DNA of 23,291 bases from Bacteroidales bacterium UBA4814 (GCA_002402465.1 DHFW01000008.1:1-23291), one strand, 5' to 3'; numbered from the stretch's first letter, positions 1-7,605 are shown. Translations and numbers: made by a program. The notes: generated from the letters alone by a model not told the origin.

Positions 1-18
1 TAGTCGGACACTACTGAA
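1..18. other. possible insertion-sequence end at window edge
   Basis: The first bases, TAGTCGGACACTACTG, resemble the terminal inverted repeats of some bacterial insertion sequences (the opposite strand reads CAGTAGTGTCCGACTA). It sits 20 bases from the stop codon of a truncated gene, where an insertion end would be plausible. No transposase or second end is inside the window, so this rests on resemblance alone. Confidence 0.2.
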
Positions 19-37
19 TAATTTTCTTATTTTACTT

Positions 38-187
38 TCATTCAATCTCAATGCCAATTCTCTTTAAATTTTCTTTAATCCTTTTCTGCAACTCAACCGA
101 CTTTTCAAACTGTTCCATTAGGCTCCCAGTGATCTCAGCAATCTTTTCCTCAAAGGGAATGGTAGAGGCTTTGGCAACCAAAAGGCG
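38..187 (-). pseudogene. C-terminal remnant of a type I restriction-modification methyltransferase (HsdM-like)
   Basis: The minus strand encodes 49 residues ending in a TGA stop at 38-40. The frame opens just after a TAA at 188-190, and there is no start codon or upstream continuation in any frame. The peptide contains IAEITGSLMEQFEKSVELQK followed by RIKENLKRIGIEIE. This amphipathic helix ending in 'NLKxIGxE' is typical of the extreme C-terminus of many type I R-M modification subunits. Those proteins are about 500 residues or longer, so only the tail survives. The stretch upstream (191-240) is stop-rich in all three minus frames. A chance match to another coiled C-terminus is possible. Confidence 0.45.
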
Positions 188-312
188 TTAATAATAAAAG
201 GAGCAATAACCTTATATTTTCACCTTTTCAAGGAAAAAATTTCAAAAAACCATTAGTAAAGTTGCTGGAAAAGCTTGTTTAATTTTCTGTTAAAATTTTG
301 GACAACATAACT

Positions 313-1359
313 TTACGGCGTCATTCTTACCCAATCGTTCAGCACGGCGGCGGCTTTTAGTCCGTGAGAAACGTTCACGTCATCAAAGAATACCTTGGAC
401 CAATGCTTCCTTTGAGCCTGTTTCAGGCTGGCGTCCATTTCATATTTACCCACCGCCACTGGAAGTTCATCCATGTTTTTGATTTGAAGGGAGATATCGG
501 CAATCATGATTCTGATTTCGGGCGTGAGACGCTGTCCCTTGTCAACCCTGAAAGTGATGATAGGTTTGTCGAGGGCACAAAATTCGGCCAGGGCAGAGCT
601 GGTATCGCCCACCAGCATATCGGCCGCCAGCATTTGGGCTGGCAATTCTTCGGGGCCAGCAAAGAAAACACCCGCAAAAGATTTGGCTTTCTCTTTCACC
701 CCTTTCGACATCATAGGATGCAGGCTGAGCAGGATGTTATACTTTTCGGTAAGAAAATGCAGCTGGTCAATCCAGCGGTCGATGGCACTCATGCCGGAAC
801 CGTCCCAGGTGGCGATAAAAAGCAAAGTTTTTTTCTTAGTATTAAAACCGGGCTGAAGCCTAATGTTCTGGCTTTTGGCTATGTTCCGGGCATCAGAAAA
901 AGCATCGAGCCTGGAATAGCCACCCACCACACCTGTTGTTACCCCGGCCTCTCTGGCCAGTTTCAATTCACTTTCCGAGATAAAAACAAAAAGATCAAAC
1001 GCATTGAATTTGCCGGGATGGATCATTTTTTTGAAGAACCAGGGGCCATGTTTAAGCCCGGCTTTTTTTATTGCCCCAATGGGAAATCGATGAAAGGCAT
1101 GGCGGGTCATGATGAGCCTGCGAGGGAAGGCTGGCCAAACTCCGGTTTCAATTCCCCTGGCGCGGAGGTTTTGGGCCAACTCCCGGTTGCGCGCTACCAG
1201 ACGGTAAGGGAAGTCCAGGTGGGGCAACAGGTGTTCAATAATGAAATAGTCGTGGGCATAATCCAGGTAAAAAACCGCCTCATCGAGCTTTCCGAACGCC
1301 CGGCGAACCTGCCAGCAAAGCCAGTACGGGAATTTAATAAGCCATCCTGAAACAACCAT
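313..1359 (-). CDS. CDP-glycerol glycerophosphotransferase-like protein
   Basis: This 348-residue protein resembles the catalytic half of the CDP-glycerol:poly(glycerophosphate) glycerophosphotransferase family (Glyphos_transf, TagB/TagF type). The family moves a polyol-phosphate or similar group onto a surface glycan. The diagnostic parts are a His-Pro pair (LLSLHPMMS, H214) in the middle of the C-terminal Rossmann-like lobe, followed by ADMLVGDTSSALAEF (D252) and LDKPIITF. This matches the family pattern 'HP...D-x-S-S...LDKPI'. There is no signal peptide; a hydrophobic, basic N-terminus suggests membrane association. It starts 20 bases after the stop of the upstream GT4 gene, so the two are probably co-transcribed. 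The role in wall teichoic acid is known only for Gram-positives; in a Gram-negative host the acceptor is likely LPS, capsule or exopolysaccharide, which is inference. Donor and acceptor cannot be read from sequence. Confidence 0.7.
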   Translation of the reverse strand: MVVSGWLIKFPYWLCWQVRRAFGKLDEAVFYLDYAHDYFIIEHLLPHLDFPYRLVARNRELAQNLRARGIETGVWPAFPRRLIMTRHAFHRFPIGAIKKAGLKHGPWFFKKMIHPGKFNAFDLFVFISESELKLAREAGVTTGVVGGYSRLDAFSDARNIAKSQNIRLQPGFNTKKKTLLFIATWDGSGMSAIDRWIDQLHFLTEKYNILLSLHPMMSKGVKEKAKSFAGVFFAGPEELPAQMLAADMLVGDTSSALAEFCALDKPIITFRVDKGQRLTPEIRIMIADISLQIKNMDELPVAVGKYEMDASLKQAQRKHWSKVFFDDVNVSHGLKAAAVLNDWVRMTP

Positions 1360-1379
1360 ATCTGTAATTTTTTGTGGCT

Positions 1380-2483
1380 TTACTTTTCTTTCTGCGCAAG
1401 GCGGTCCAGCAAGTATTGCTCCAAGGCCTTGGCCATGGTGGTCATGCCAAACTTTTCCAGCACAAACTCTTGGGCTTCCCGGGCCATGGCTTCCATTTGT
1501 TCACGGTTTTGCAGGGCGTGCTCAACTGCCTGAGCAATAGCTTGTGGGTCTGCCGGAGGAATCAGCGTAGCGAATTTTCCGCCCTGGCTTAGTTCTTCGG
1601 CCCCATCCACACGGGTCATAATTACCGGCTTCCCGTAGGCCATGGCTTCCATGGGTGCGTTGGGCATGCCTTCAAACAGAGATGGATGCACAAAGAGGTC
1701 GCAGCCTTTAAAATAGGCTGCAGGCTGGTGCACATAACCGGCCCAGTGAATCATGTGCTCCACGCCTTTCTCGCGGGCATATTGCTGTAGGCTTTGCTTG
1801 TCCTTACCATGGCCAATCACAAAACACAACAGTTCCGGATTCCGCTCCTTCAGTTCGTCCAGGGCATCGATCAAGTAAAAATAACCTTTTTCCTTTACCA
1901 GTCTTCCCACGCTGAGTACAATGGTTTTGCCCGGGAACTGCTCAGAAAAGTCATACGCTGGCGTTTGCCCATCCAGTTGAAGTCCGTTGTAAATCACCCT
2001 GACAAAGTCCTGTTCGGCCAGTCCAATACGTGCATAAGTCTTACGGATGGTTTCTGTATTGGTCACCACGCCATCGACAAACCATCGTGTGTGCCGCTTT
2101 ATTTTCCGGGTATTGCTTGAAGGTGGTGAGCTTGCCCTGCGAATCACCAACGGATTACCGCTCCAACGGGCGGCCAGTCCTGCAACCGTTAGCTCACGTC
2201 TGAAACTAACAACCACATCGATTTTCTCCTTGCGCAAAAAACGGGCAAGCCAAAGGGCCTGAAACAGCCTGAAGGGCCAGAATATATTGAATGAAATCGT
2301 TTGCAGACCTCTGCTGCCGGCCTCAAGCAATAGCAAGGAATTGCCTTTCCCTGCCACGAAAATCTGATGTCCAAGGCCTTGCAGAGCTGCAGCGGCATTC
2401 ACCACCCAGCGCTCGCCCCCGCCGTATTTCTTGCGGCCGATTATCCGCACAAACAGTATACGCAACGCTCTGTCCTTTTGCAT
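1380..2483 (-). CDS. GT4-family glycosyltransferase
   Basis: This 367-residue protein has a GT-B fold layout. The N-terminal lobe opens with LRILFVRIIGRKKYGGGERW, which contains the glycine-rich acceptor loop. The C-terminal lobe has SVGRLVKEKGYFYLIDAL, then the donor-binding segment LFEGMPNAPMEAMAYGKPV with the E-x7-E pair E271/E279, as expected for retaining GT4 enzymes using nucleotide-sugar donors. It probably adds a sugar to LPS, O-antigen or exopolysaccharide at the inner face of the cytoplasmic membrane. The length is normal for the family. It is the first gene of a two-gene minus-strand unit with the glycerophosphotransferase-like gene 20 bases downstream. The ATG at 2483 is preceded by an AT-rich leader without a Shine-Dalgarno sequence. 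The sugar specificity cannot be assigned. Confidence 0.85.
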   Translation of the reverse strand: MQKDRALRILFVRIIGRKKYGGGERWVVNAAAALQGLGHQIFVAGKGNSLLLLEAGSRGLQTISFNIFWPFRLFQALWLARFLRKEKIDVVVSFRRELTVAGLAARWSGNPLVIRRASSPPSSNTRKIKRHTRWFVDGVVTNTETIRKTYARIGLAEQDFVRVIYNGLQLDGQTPAYDFSEQFPGKTIVLSVGRLVKEKGYFYLIDALDELKERNPELLCFVIGHGKDKQSLQQYAREKGVEHMIHWAGYVHQPAAYFKGCDLFVHPSLFEGMPNAPMEAMAYGKPVIMTRVDGAEELSQGGKFATLIPPADPQAIAQAVEHALQNREQMEAMAREAQEFVLEKFGMTTMAKALEQYLLDRLAQKEK

Positions 2484-2529
2484 AATATTAACTTTTCAGG
2501 GGATAAAAGTAAAAAAATAGTTTGAAGTG

Positions 2530-3034
2530 TTATTGCATTTTGATCTCAGTCTGCAGCAAATTGGGGCCTAACAATACCAGGCGGTCAATATACACTTCGC
2601 GGCAAGACTTTCGGAATTCTCACAAAACCTCCTCGAAAAATTCGACGCGCGGCCTGTTTTCGGGAATTTCGCGGGTGCGGGCAATCATGTCGCGGTATTC
2701 GGGTTCCAGCTCATTGCGCGTCCAGTATTGGGGATCGATGGCCTGCAGAAAAAGAATATCGCTGGCTCCGGCATCGAAAACCAGGCAAATGATGGCGATT
2801 ACCACATCAGGATCAGCATACGCTCCCTTTAGGCGAAAGCCGGAGTTAACCAAAATGCCTGCTGTTTGACCTGGCTCCACAAATTGTTGCAAACCGCCAA
2901 GCATCTCCACGGCGTGAAGGGTCTGGGCAAAAACATTTTCTCCCTTTACAAAACAAGGCGGGTGTCTGGGCTTTGGCCGGACTGAAATTCAGGCTAAGCT
3001 GAGCAGTAAGAAACAGCTTCAATATCTTGCTCAT
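2530..3034 (-). pseudogene. decayed DUF362-like secreted protein gene
   Basis: Two minus-strand frames carry parts of one protein. From ATG 3034 the first frame gives MSKILKLFLTAQLSLNFSPA, a signal-peptide-like start, then KAQTPALF. The sensible reading then moves to another frame, where VKGENVFAQTLHAVEMLGG leads into FVEPGQTAGILVNSGFRLKG and YADPDVVIAIICLVFDAGAS. That layout (cofactor-like Gly-Gly helix, 'vKPN'-like strand, 'hPevv' helix, 'aGA' turn) resembles DUF362 proteins, which run to about 300 residues or more; under half of one is present. This frame stops at 2620-2622. The same frame continues past the stop with YIDRLVLLGPNLLQTEIKMQ to a second stop at 2530-2532. A frameshift near 2945-2990, a stop and a probable internal deletion make this a broken gene. 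The family call is moderate. Confidence 0.5.
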
Positions 3035-3134
3035 GTTGCAATTTTTGGTGAGGGTCTCCAAACATAGGATTAAATGACATTCATGCAAATTTTCTCATAT
3101 CAACCTAAATTAAAGAAATTTAGGCAGGAATCCT

Positions 3135-3142
3135 TAAGTTTG
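3135..3142 (+). promoter_or_regulatory. Bacteroidota -7 promoter element for the DUF1460 gene
   Basis: TAAGTTTG matches the TAnnTTTG -7 consensus exactly and lies 32 bases before the ATG at 3175, giving a leader of roughly 25 bases. No clear -33 TTG is seen at the usual distance upstream. Confidence 0.45.
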
Positions 3143-3174
3143 CCATTGGATTCTACACCTAAATACTTGCGTAA

Positions 3175-4098
3175 ATGAACACCCCCGGATCATTCGTCAC
3201 AAGCATCTGTTTACTGTTCTTCACCCTGTCGTGCCAGTCGGCCCAGCCTGTTCAGGAAAAGGAAGCACCACCCGCAAAAGCCTGGCAGCAATGGTGCCCG
3301 GGAACGGATGACCTGCCGGTTTTTTTCAGCGAAAGCGATAGCATACTTGCCGTGAAGGCTATGCAGGAAGTTTCAGCAGCAATTCCTCAGGCTTCCATTG
3401 CGGATCTAATCATGGCCCTTTCGGGGAAGTTTATGGGCACACCCTATGTGGCCCACACCCTTGAAGTAAAGGAACCCGAGCAACTGGTCATTAACCTTTC
3501 GGGCATGGATTGCACCACTTTCGTGGAACAAATGCTGGCCATGGCGCTGGCCATTCAGCAGGGCGAAGGTTCTTTTGAAGACTTTGCTCAAATACTGGCT
3601 TGTATTCGCTACCGCGATGGAATTATTGAGGACTATCCCTCGCGCCTGCATTATTTCACCGAATGGTTAAACCACAATGCCGCGAAAGGCATACTGGAGG
3701 TTTTGAGCAATGAAATAGGCATGGAGCCTTTTAAACGCCAGGTTTCTTTTATGACCACAAATCCCGGCTCTTACCGCCAGCTCAAAAACCCCACATTTGT
3801 TGAAAAAATGAAAGAGGTGGAGAAAAACGTTTCGGGTTTTGAGATGAAATATATCCCAAAAGGAAAAATAAGAAATATTGAAACCAAAATTAAGGATGGC
3901 GACATCATTGCCTTTACTACCGACATTGATGGGCTGGATGTTTCGCATACCGGCTTTGCCATTTTTCAGAACGGGCGCCTGCATTTGCTGCACGCCTCAA
4001 CCAGAACCAATATGGTGGAAATATCACCCGTTCCCCTTGATGAATACCTTGCTCCGTTGCGCAGGGTTACAGGCATCCTGGTGGCCAGGGTCAAATAG
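3175..4098 (+). CDS. DUF1460 lipoprotein, probable peptidoglycan amidase/peptidase
   Basis: This 307-residue protein starts with a lipoprotein signal peptide: a hydrophobic run ICLLFFTLSC in which the Cys at about residue 20 is the lipidation site. It should therefore be tethered to an envelope membrane and face the periplasm. The body matches DUF1460, an N-acetylmuramoyl-L-alanine amidase-like, NlpC/P60-related cysteine hydrolase fold. The catalytic Cys lies in MDCTTFVEQ (C113) and the likely His in DVSHTGFAIF (H258), followed by LHLLHAST. The family is expected to cut peptidoglycan stem peptides or the sugar-peptide amide bond, in wall recycling or remodelling. It is transcribed alone and converges on gatD with only 3 bases between the stop codons. 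The ATG at 3175 is chosen because it places a short n-region before the hydrophobic core. Confidence 0.85.
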   Translation: MNTPGSFVTSICLLFFTLSCQSAQPVQEKEAPPAKAWQQWCPGTDDLPVFFSESDSILAVKAMQEVSAAIPQASIADLIMALSGKFMGTPYVAHTLEVKEPEQLVINLSGMDCTTFVEQMLAMALAIQQGEGSFEDFAQILACIRYRDGIIEDYPSRLHYFTEWLNHNAAKGILEVLSNEIGMEPFKRQVSFMTTNPGSYRQLKNPTFVEKMKEVEKNVSGFEMKYIPKGKIRNIETKIKDGDIIAFTTDIDGLDVSHTGFAIFQNGRLHLLHASTRTNMVEISPVPLDEYLAPLRRVTGILVARVK

Positions 4099-4101
4099 AA
4101 A

Positions 4102-5487
4102 TTATTTTCTGAACTTCCGGATAAACTCTTCCACCTCGGGAACACCGCCCTGATAGATTAAATAGCCATTATAGGGTTCACGGGGGGTAATGTCGTCGTT
4201 GATGGGGGTAAGCATGATACGCTTCACCTCTTCCAAATCGCTGGTTTGTCCCAGGGCCCAGCCCAGTTTTATGTAGGCCACCTCGGGCAGCAGGTTTTCG
4301 CCGGGAATTACTCCCAGTGCCATCATTTCGCGACCGGTTTCATACACGAACATCTGCACATAACCCCAGAGTGTCTGCACGGTCATGTATACAGCGACTC
4401 CTGCTTCCCTGGCCCGGTCGAGTGCCGGGTACAAGGGCTTGTTCACGTGCCCAAGTCCGGTGCCGGCAATGATAATGCCTTTGTAACCATTTTCGATCAG
4501 CGAATCGATCATGTCGGGCATCATATTGGGGTAGTAATAAATTATGGCCACCTTTTCTTCGAAATAGGGCATAATGGTTGCCTTGCGGTCTTTGCGGCGA
4601 TGATTGTATTCGGTTTTTATGGGTTTTACCCCTTTGCGGGTTACCGTGGCAAGGGGTGTTTCGCCCAGGGTGCGGAAGGTGCTGCGATACGAAGAGTGCA
4701 TTTTGCGCACGCGGGTACCCCGGTGCAGCAGTGCATAATCATCGGAGGTGGGCCCGAACATGCACACCATCACTTCGGCAATGTCGCCATGGCCGGCGGT
4801 GTAGCAGGCATGCATTAAATTGAGGGCGGCATCGGACGAGGGGCGGTCGGAGGAGCGCTGAGAACCCACCAAAACGATGGGCACAGGCGGGTTTTGAACC
4901 ATGTAGGTGAGGGCCGCGGCGGTATGGTGTAAAGTGTCGGTACCATGACCGATCACAATGCCGTCGATGCCGTTTTCAATCTCCTTACCAATGGCTACGG
5001 CCAGTTTCTTATACTGCATGGGACCCATATTCTCGCTGAATACGGCAAATACCTTTTCGGTGGTGAGGTTGCAAATGTCGGCCAACTCGGGCACGGCGCC
5101 ATACAATTCGCCCGGCGAAAAAGCCGGAATTACCGCCCCGGTGCGGTAATCGAGGCGGGAGGCAATGGTGCCGCCGGTACCGATCAGTTTCACCTTCGGA
5201 AGGCCTTCGGTATAAGGAAACTCCTTTTCAGGGATTTTGTAGTTGGCTTTTTTATAGCCGGTTTCTTTCATGGCCAGGATGTTGTTTACATCAATGCCAA
5301 CATTATAACCGGTAGGTATTTTCAAAACAATATGATGCTGGTCGTCGTTCTCAGAGCGTGGCAGCACCGTGCCCACAAAGTTGCCCCGACTGGTTTCGAT
5401 GGTGGCTTGCCCCCATACGCGCACATTGTATTTCTTCAGCACCTCAAGGGCCTGGCCTTTATATCCCTGGAAAAAATCTTCGCTCAT
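4102..5487 (-). CDS. gatD: archaeal-type Glu-tRNA(Gln) amidotransferase subunit D
   Basis: This 461-residue protein is the glutaminase/asparaginase-type subunit of the GatDE amidotransferase. It releases ammonia from Gln or Asn and passes it to GatE, which amidates Glu on mischarged tRNA(Gln). Residues 20-75 form the GatD-specific N-terminal domain, including NFVGTVLPR and LKIPTGYNVGIDVNNI, which ordinary L-asparaginases lack. The asparaginase core follows with LIGTGGTIAS (T107), IGHGTDTLHHT (T183, D184) and RGTRVRKMHSSYRSTF (K262). These correspond in pattern to the Thr-Thr-Asp-Lys catalytic set of archaeal GatD. Its length matches archaeal GatD and is well above the roughly 330 residues of asparaginase. 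It lies downstream of gatE on the same strand, 129 bases away across a low-complexity tract. The C-terminus meets the convergent DUF1460 gene. I am confident of the family; that the host relies on it for Gln-tRNA is inference. Confidence 0.93.
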   Translation of the reverse strand: MSEDFFQGYKGQALEVLKKYNVRVWGQATIETSRGNFVGTVLPRSENDDQHHIVLKIPTGYNVGIDVNNILAMKETGYKKANYKIPEKEFPYTEGLPKVKLIGTGGTIASRLDYRTGAVIPAFSPGELYGAVPELADICNLTTEKVFAVFSENMGPMQYKKLAVAIGKEIENGIDGIVIGHGTDTLHHTAAALTYMVQNPPVPIVLVGSQRSSDRPSSDAALNLMHACYTAGHGDIAEVMVCMFGPTSDDYALLHRGTRVRKMHSSYRSTFRTLGETPLATVTRKGVKPIKTEYNHRRKDRKATIMPYFEEKVAIIYYYPNMMPDMIDSLIENGYKGIIIAGTGLGHVNKPLYPALDRAREAGVAVYMTVQTLWGYVQMFVYETGREMMALGVIPGENLLPEVAYIKLGWALGQTSDLEEVKRIMLTPINDDITPREPYNGYLIYQGGVPEVEEFIRKFRK

Positions 5488-5488
5488 T

Positions 5489-5521
5489 AAGGTTTAAGGT
5501 TTCAAGTTTCTGGTTCAAGTT
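5489..5521. repeat. short direct repeats upstream of gatD
   Basis: Immediately upstream of the gatD start lies a tandem AAGGTTT pair at 5489-5502, followed by two TTCAAGTT copies at about 5501-5508 and 5514-5521. They form the gatD-proximal half of the gatE-gatD spacer. No promoter consensus was found among them. Confidence 0.5.
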
Positions 5522-5553
5522 GGTCAATGCCTAAATAACGTTGACCGTTTTAT

Positions 5554-5626
5554 CTAATTCTCATTTTCTCACCTTCAAATTTTCTCATTTTCTCATCTTC
5601 TAATCTTCTAATCTTCTCATTTCTTC
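5554..5626. repeat. low-complexity TTCTCAT/TTCTAAT tract between gatE and gatD
   Basis: About 70 bases are built from variants of a 7-8 base unit (TTCTCATT, TTCTCATC, TTCTAATC), pyrimidine-rich on the plus strand and GA-rich on the minus strand. The gatE stop codon (5617-5619) lies inside it, and it covers most of the far half of the 129-base gatE-gatD spacer. Similar short AGAAGATTAG-type tracts occur between genes in Bacteroidota genomes in my recollection. On the gatED transcript it would be an unstructured purine-rich stretch. Confidence 0.75.
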
Positions 5627-7593
5627 CCATTTTCCAGTGCTTCACGCAATTCATTGAGGCTTATGTTCCCCACCGCATTTTTGCGAAGTTGTCCCATCAT
5701 CCAATTAATACGGGCTTCTTCATCCTGAATGCGGCCAATGGTTGCATACTTCTTTTTCAAAAAGCGCACCCCCGAAAGGACCTCTTCCGGTTTTTGCGGC
5801 TTAAAGTTAATGCTCACCAGGATGGAGTCGAAGTCCATTTTGGGATGTTGCACCAGCACCGGCAATATTGGTTTTATGATCTCACGATCCAGCCCACGGG
5901 CTTTTATTTCTTTAAGGATTTCAACCACTTGCTCATACCGGAAACCTTGAGAAACCTCATAATGGCCTTCCACAAAGCGCAAGCGGTGTCCAAGCAGTGT
6001 GCCGGCAAATACGGGCTCCACTTCCAATTCCTCCACCATTTGCTTCAGCAGCGGAAATAGGTTTTTCTTCAGAATATAATGGTAAGTATCTTCAGGCACT
6101 CCCCATTCCTGCATTTTACGGTAAGCCGAAATGGCTTCCAGGGGCAGGTCTTTCGAGAGTCTTTCAATGTGTTCATCTTTTAATGGGATGGGCGCCGAGT
6201 CGGTGTCGGGATACATGCGGTCGGCACCGGGCAGCACCCTTTCGAAAATGGTGGTGCCATCGGCAAAAGATTTGCGGGTATCGTTGGGCACGCCAGCGAA
6301 AGCCATTCGGCAACGCTCTTCGATGGTTTCGAGGGCGGTGGCCATATCGCCAGCCGGGCCCCAGAACAGCACAATGGCGTCATCCGTCTTTCCTCCCAAT
6401 ATTTTCTGAAGCTTTGCAAAAACCTCTTCGTTTTCCAGCGGTTTCAAGTCTTCCGAGCTGGTCATATTGGGTTTTTCAATGCAGGCAATCACCTTGAGCC
6501 GGTCGCTGATCTCATCAGCAAACACTTTGCCCGGCTGGGTAAAATGCGAGAGTATGCCTCCAAAGCGGGGCAGGCAAACGGCATACAGCTCCATTTGCTG
6601 TTCCTTCAGATTTTTCAAAATCTTTGACCGGAAATCGAAATACACCGGGTCTATTTTCTGCCAGCTCATCTGCCATGCCTCCGGTTTCTTCACTTTTTCA
6701 AGCAGGTTTTCACGAATGTGCAATAGCGCCCATTGCCGGAAGGCTTCGTTATGGGTCAGCTCAGGAATCCACTTGATGTGGGCCACGCCTTTTATTTCCA
6801 CACGTGAGCCTCCGCGGCAGCTCACATTCACATCCTGTCGGCCAGCCCCAATGCCGGTGCGCACCTTACCTGTGCTTCGGTTCAGAAAGCGGATGAACTG
6901 GCAGGCTTCGGCCACCTCATCGGGATTCACCATATCGGGATAGGTCACCGTTTCGATGAGCGGCATACCCAAACGGTCAGTGCGGTAAATGCGGGTATGG
7001 CCAATGTCGGATACCTCGCGGCAGGAATCTTCTTCAAGGCTCAGCTGGATAAGCCTAACCTTTTTGTTGCGAAGCTCTATTTCTCCCTCCACGCCAATAA
7101 TGGCCGTACGCTGAAAACCAGTGGGAATGCTGCCATCAAGGTATTGCTTGCGTGTAATGTGAATTTCTCCCACAATATTCAGTTTTTTCAGGAGAGAAAT
7201 CTGGATGGCAATGTCAACGGCTTCGCGGTTTATCGGAAAAGGTGGGGTATCATCTACCTCGTAGGTGCAGGTGGTGGCATTTTTAATGCGATAAACGATT
7301 TCTTTCCTGGTTTTGAACTCCATCAGGGCTGTGCCGTCATACTCGCCCAATTCGCTCAGGGTGGGCCGCATATGGCGGATCACTTCGGCATCATAATCGT
7401 CGGGTGCCTGATAAATGCCACAAGGGCAGCGGCAAAAAAGCTTCTGGCGGGTGTCGAGCTGCTGGTGCACCTCCAGCCCCGACATAAAGCCAATGCGATC
7501 ATAATCTTTCTGAGTGGCCTTTTTGCGGGTCACATACCCAATGGCCTTCATGGTTTCGCGATAATTGCGAAGTGCATCCGTTTTCTTCTTCAT
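5617..7593 (-). CDS. gatE: archaeal-type Glu-tRNA(Gln) amidotransferase subunit E
   Basis: This 658-residue protein is the tRNA-binding, kinase/amidase subunit of GatDE: it phosphorylates Glu on Glu-tRNA(Gln) and amidates it with ammonia supplied by GatD. The GatB/GatE core starts with YDRIGFMSGLEVHQQL (residues 31-46), then a Cys cluster KLFCRCPCG (C54, C56, C58) and EVDDTPPFPINREAV. SIPTGFQRT and EEDSCREV follow. Between about residues 340 and 470 is an insertion like the GAD domain of bacterial AspRS, including AGVPNDTRKSFADGTT and LPGADRMYPDTDSAP. That segment closely recalls archaeal GatE and is absent from bacterial GatB. The helical/YqeY-like tail occupies roughly the last 150 residues. 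At 658 residues it fits GatE, not GatB (about 480). The gene starts 12 bases after a saccharopine-dehydrogenase-like gene and precedes gatD. Confidence 0.94.
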   Translation of the reverse strand: MKKKTDALRNYRETMKAIGYVTRKKATQKDYDRIGFMSGLEVHQQLDTRQKLFCRCPCGIYQAPDDYDAEVIRHMRPTLSELGEYDGTALMEFKTRKEIVYRIKNATTCTYEVDDTPPFPINREAVDIAIQISLLKKLNIVGEIHITRKQYLDGSIPTGFQRTAIIGVEGEIELRNKKVRLIQLSLEEDSCREVSDIGHTRIYRTDRLGMPLIETVTYPDMVNPDEVAEACQFIRFLNRSTGKVRTGIGAGRQDVNVSCRGGSRVEIKGVAHIKWIPELTHNEAFRQWALLHIRENLLEKVKKPEAWQMSWQKIDPVYFDFRSKILKNLKEQQMELYAVCLPRFGGILSHFTQPGKVFADEISDRLKVIACIEKPNMTSSEDLKPLENEEVFAKLQKILGGKTDDAIVLFWGPAGDMATALETIEERCRMAFAGVPNDTRKSFADGTTIFERVLPGADRMYPDTDSAPIPLKDEHIERLSKDLPLEAISAYRKMQEWGVPEDTYHYILKKNLFPLLKQMVEELEVEPVFAGTLLGHRLRFVEGHYEVSQGFRYEQVVEILKEIKARGLDREIIKPILPVLVQHPKMDFDSILVSINFKPQKPEEVLSGVRFLKKKYATIGRIQDEEARINWMMGQLRKNAVGNISLNELREALENGKK

Positions 7594-7605
7594 TAAAGAA
7601 GGGAA

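Noticed and set aside
256..316. Inverted repeat GTAAAGTT / AACTTTAC as terminator of the glycosyltransferase unit
   Set aside because: The arms are only 8 AT-rich base pairs with a 45-base loop and no T-run at the right place, so it is not a convincing terminator.
364..1350. Long plus-strand frame (328 codons) opposite the glycerophosphotransferase-like gene
   Set aside because: It mirrors a gene with clear family motifs on the minus strand, and its own translation shows no domain, signal or sensible composition.
4102..5487. Calling the gene a plain L-asparaginase
   Set aside because: The extra N-terminal domain, the 461-residue length and the neighbouring GatE fit GatD; asparaginases are about 330 residues and lack that domain.
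4246..5490. Two plus-strand frames opposite gatD (190 and 181 codons)
   Set aside because: Shadows of gatD; low-quality His/Gly-rich translations without domains.
5617..7593. Calling the gene bacterial gatB
   Set aside because: At 658 residues with a GAD-like insertion ending in LPGADRMYP it matches GatE; GatB is about 480 residues and lacks the insertion.
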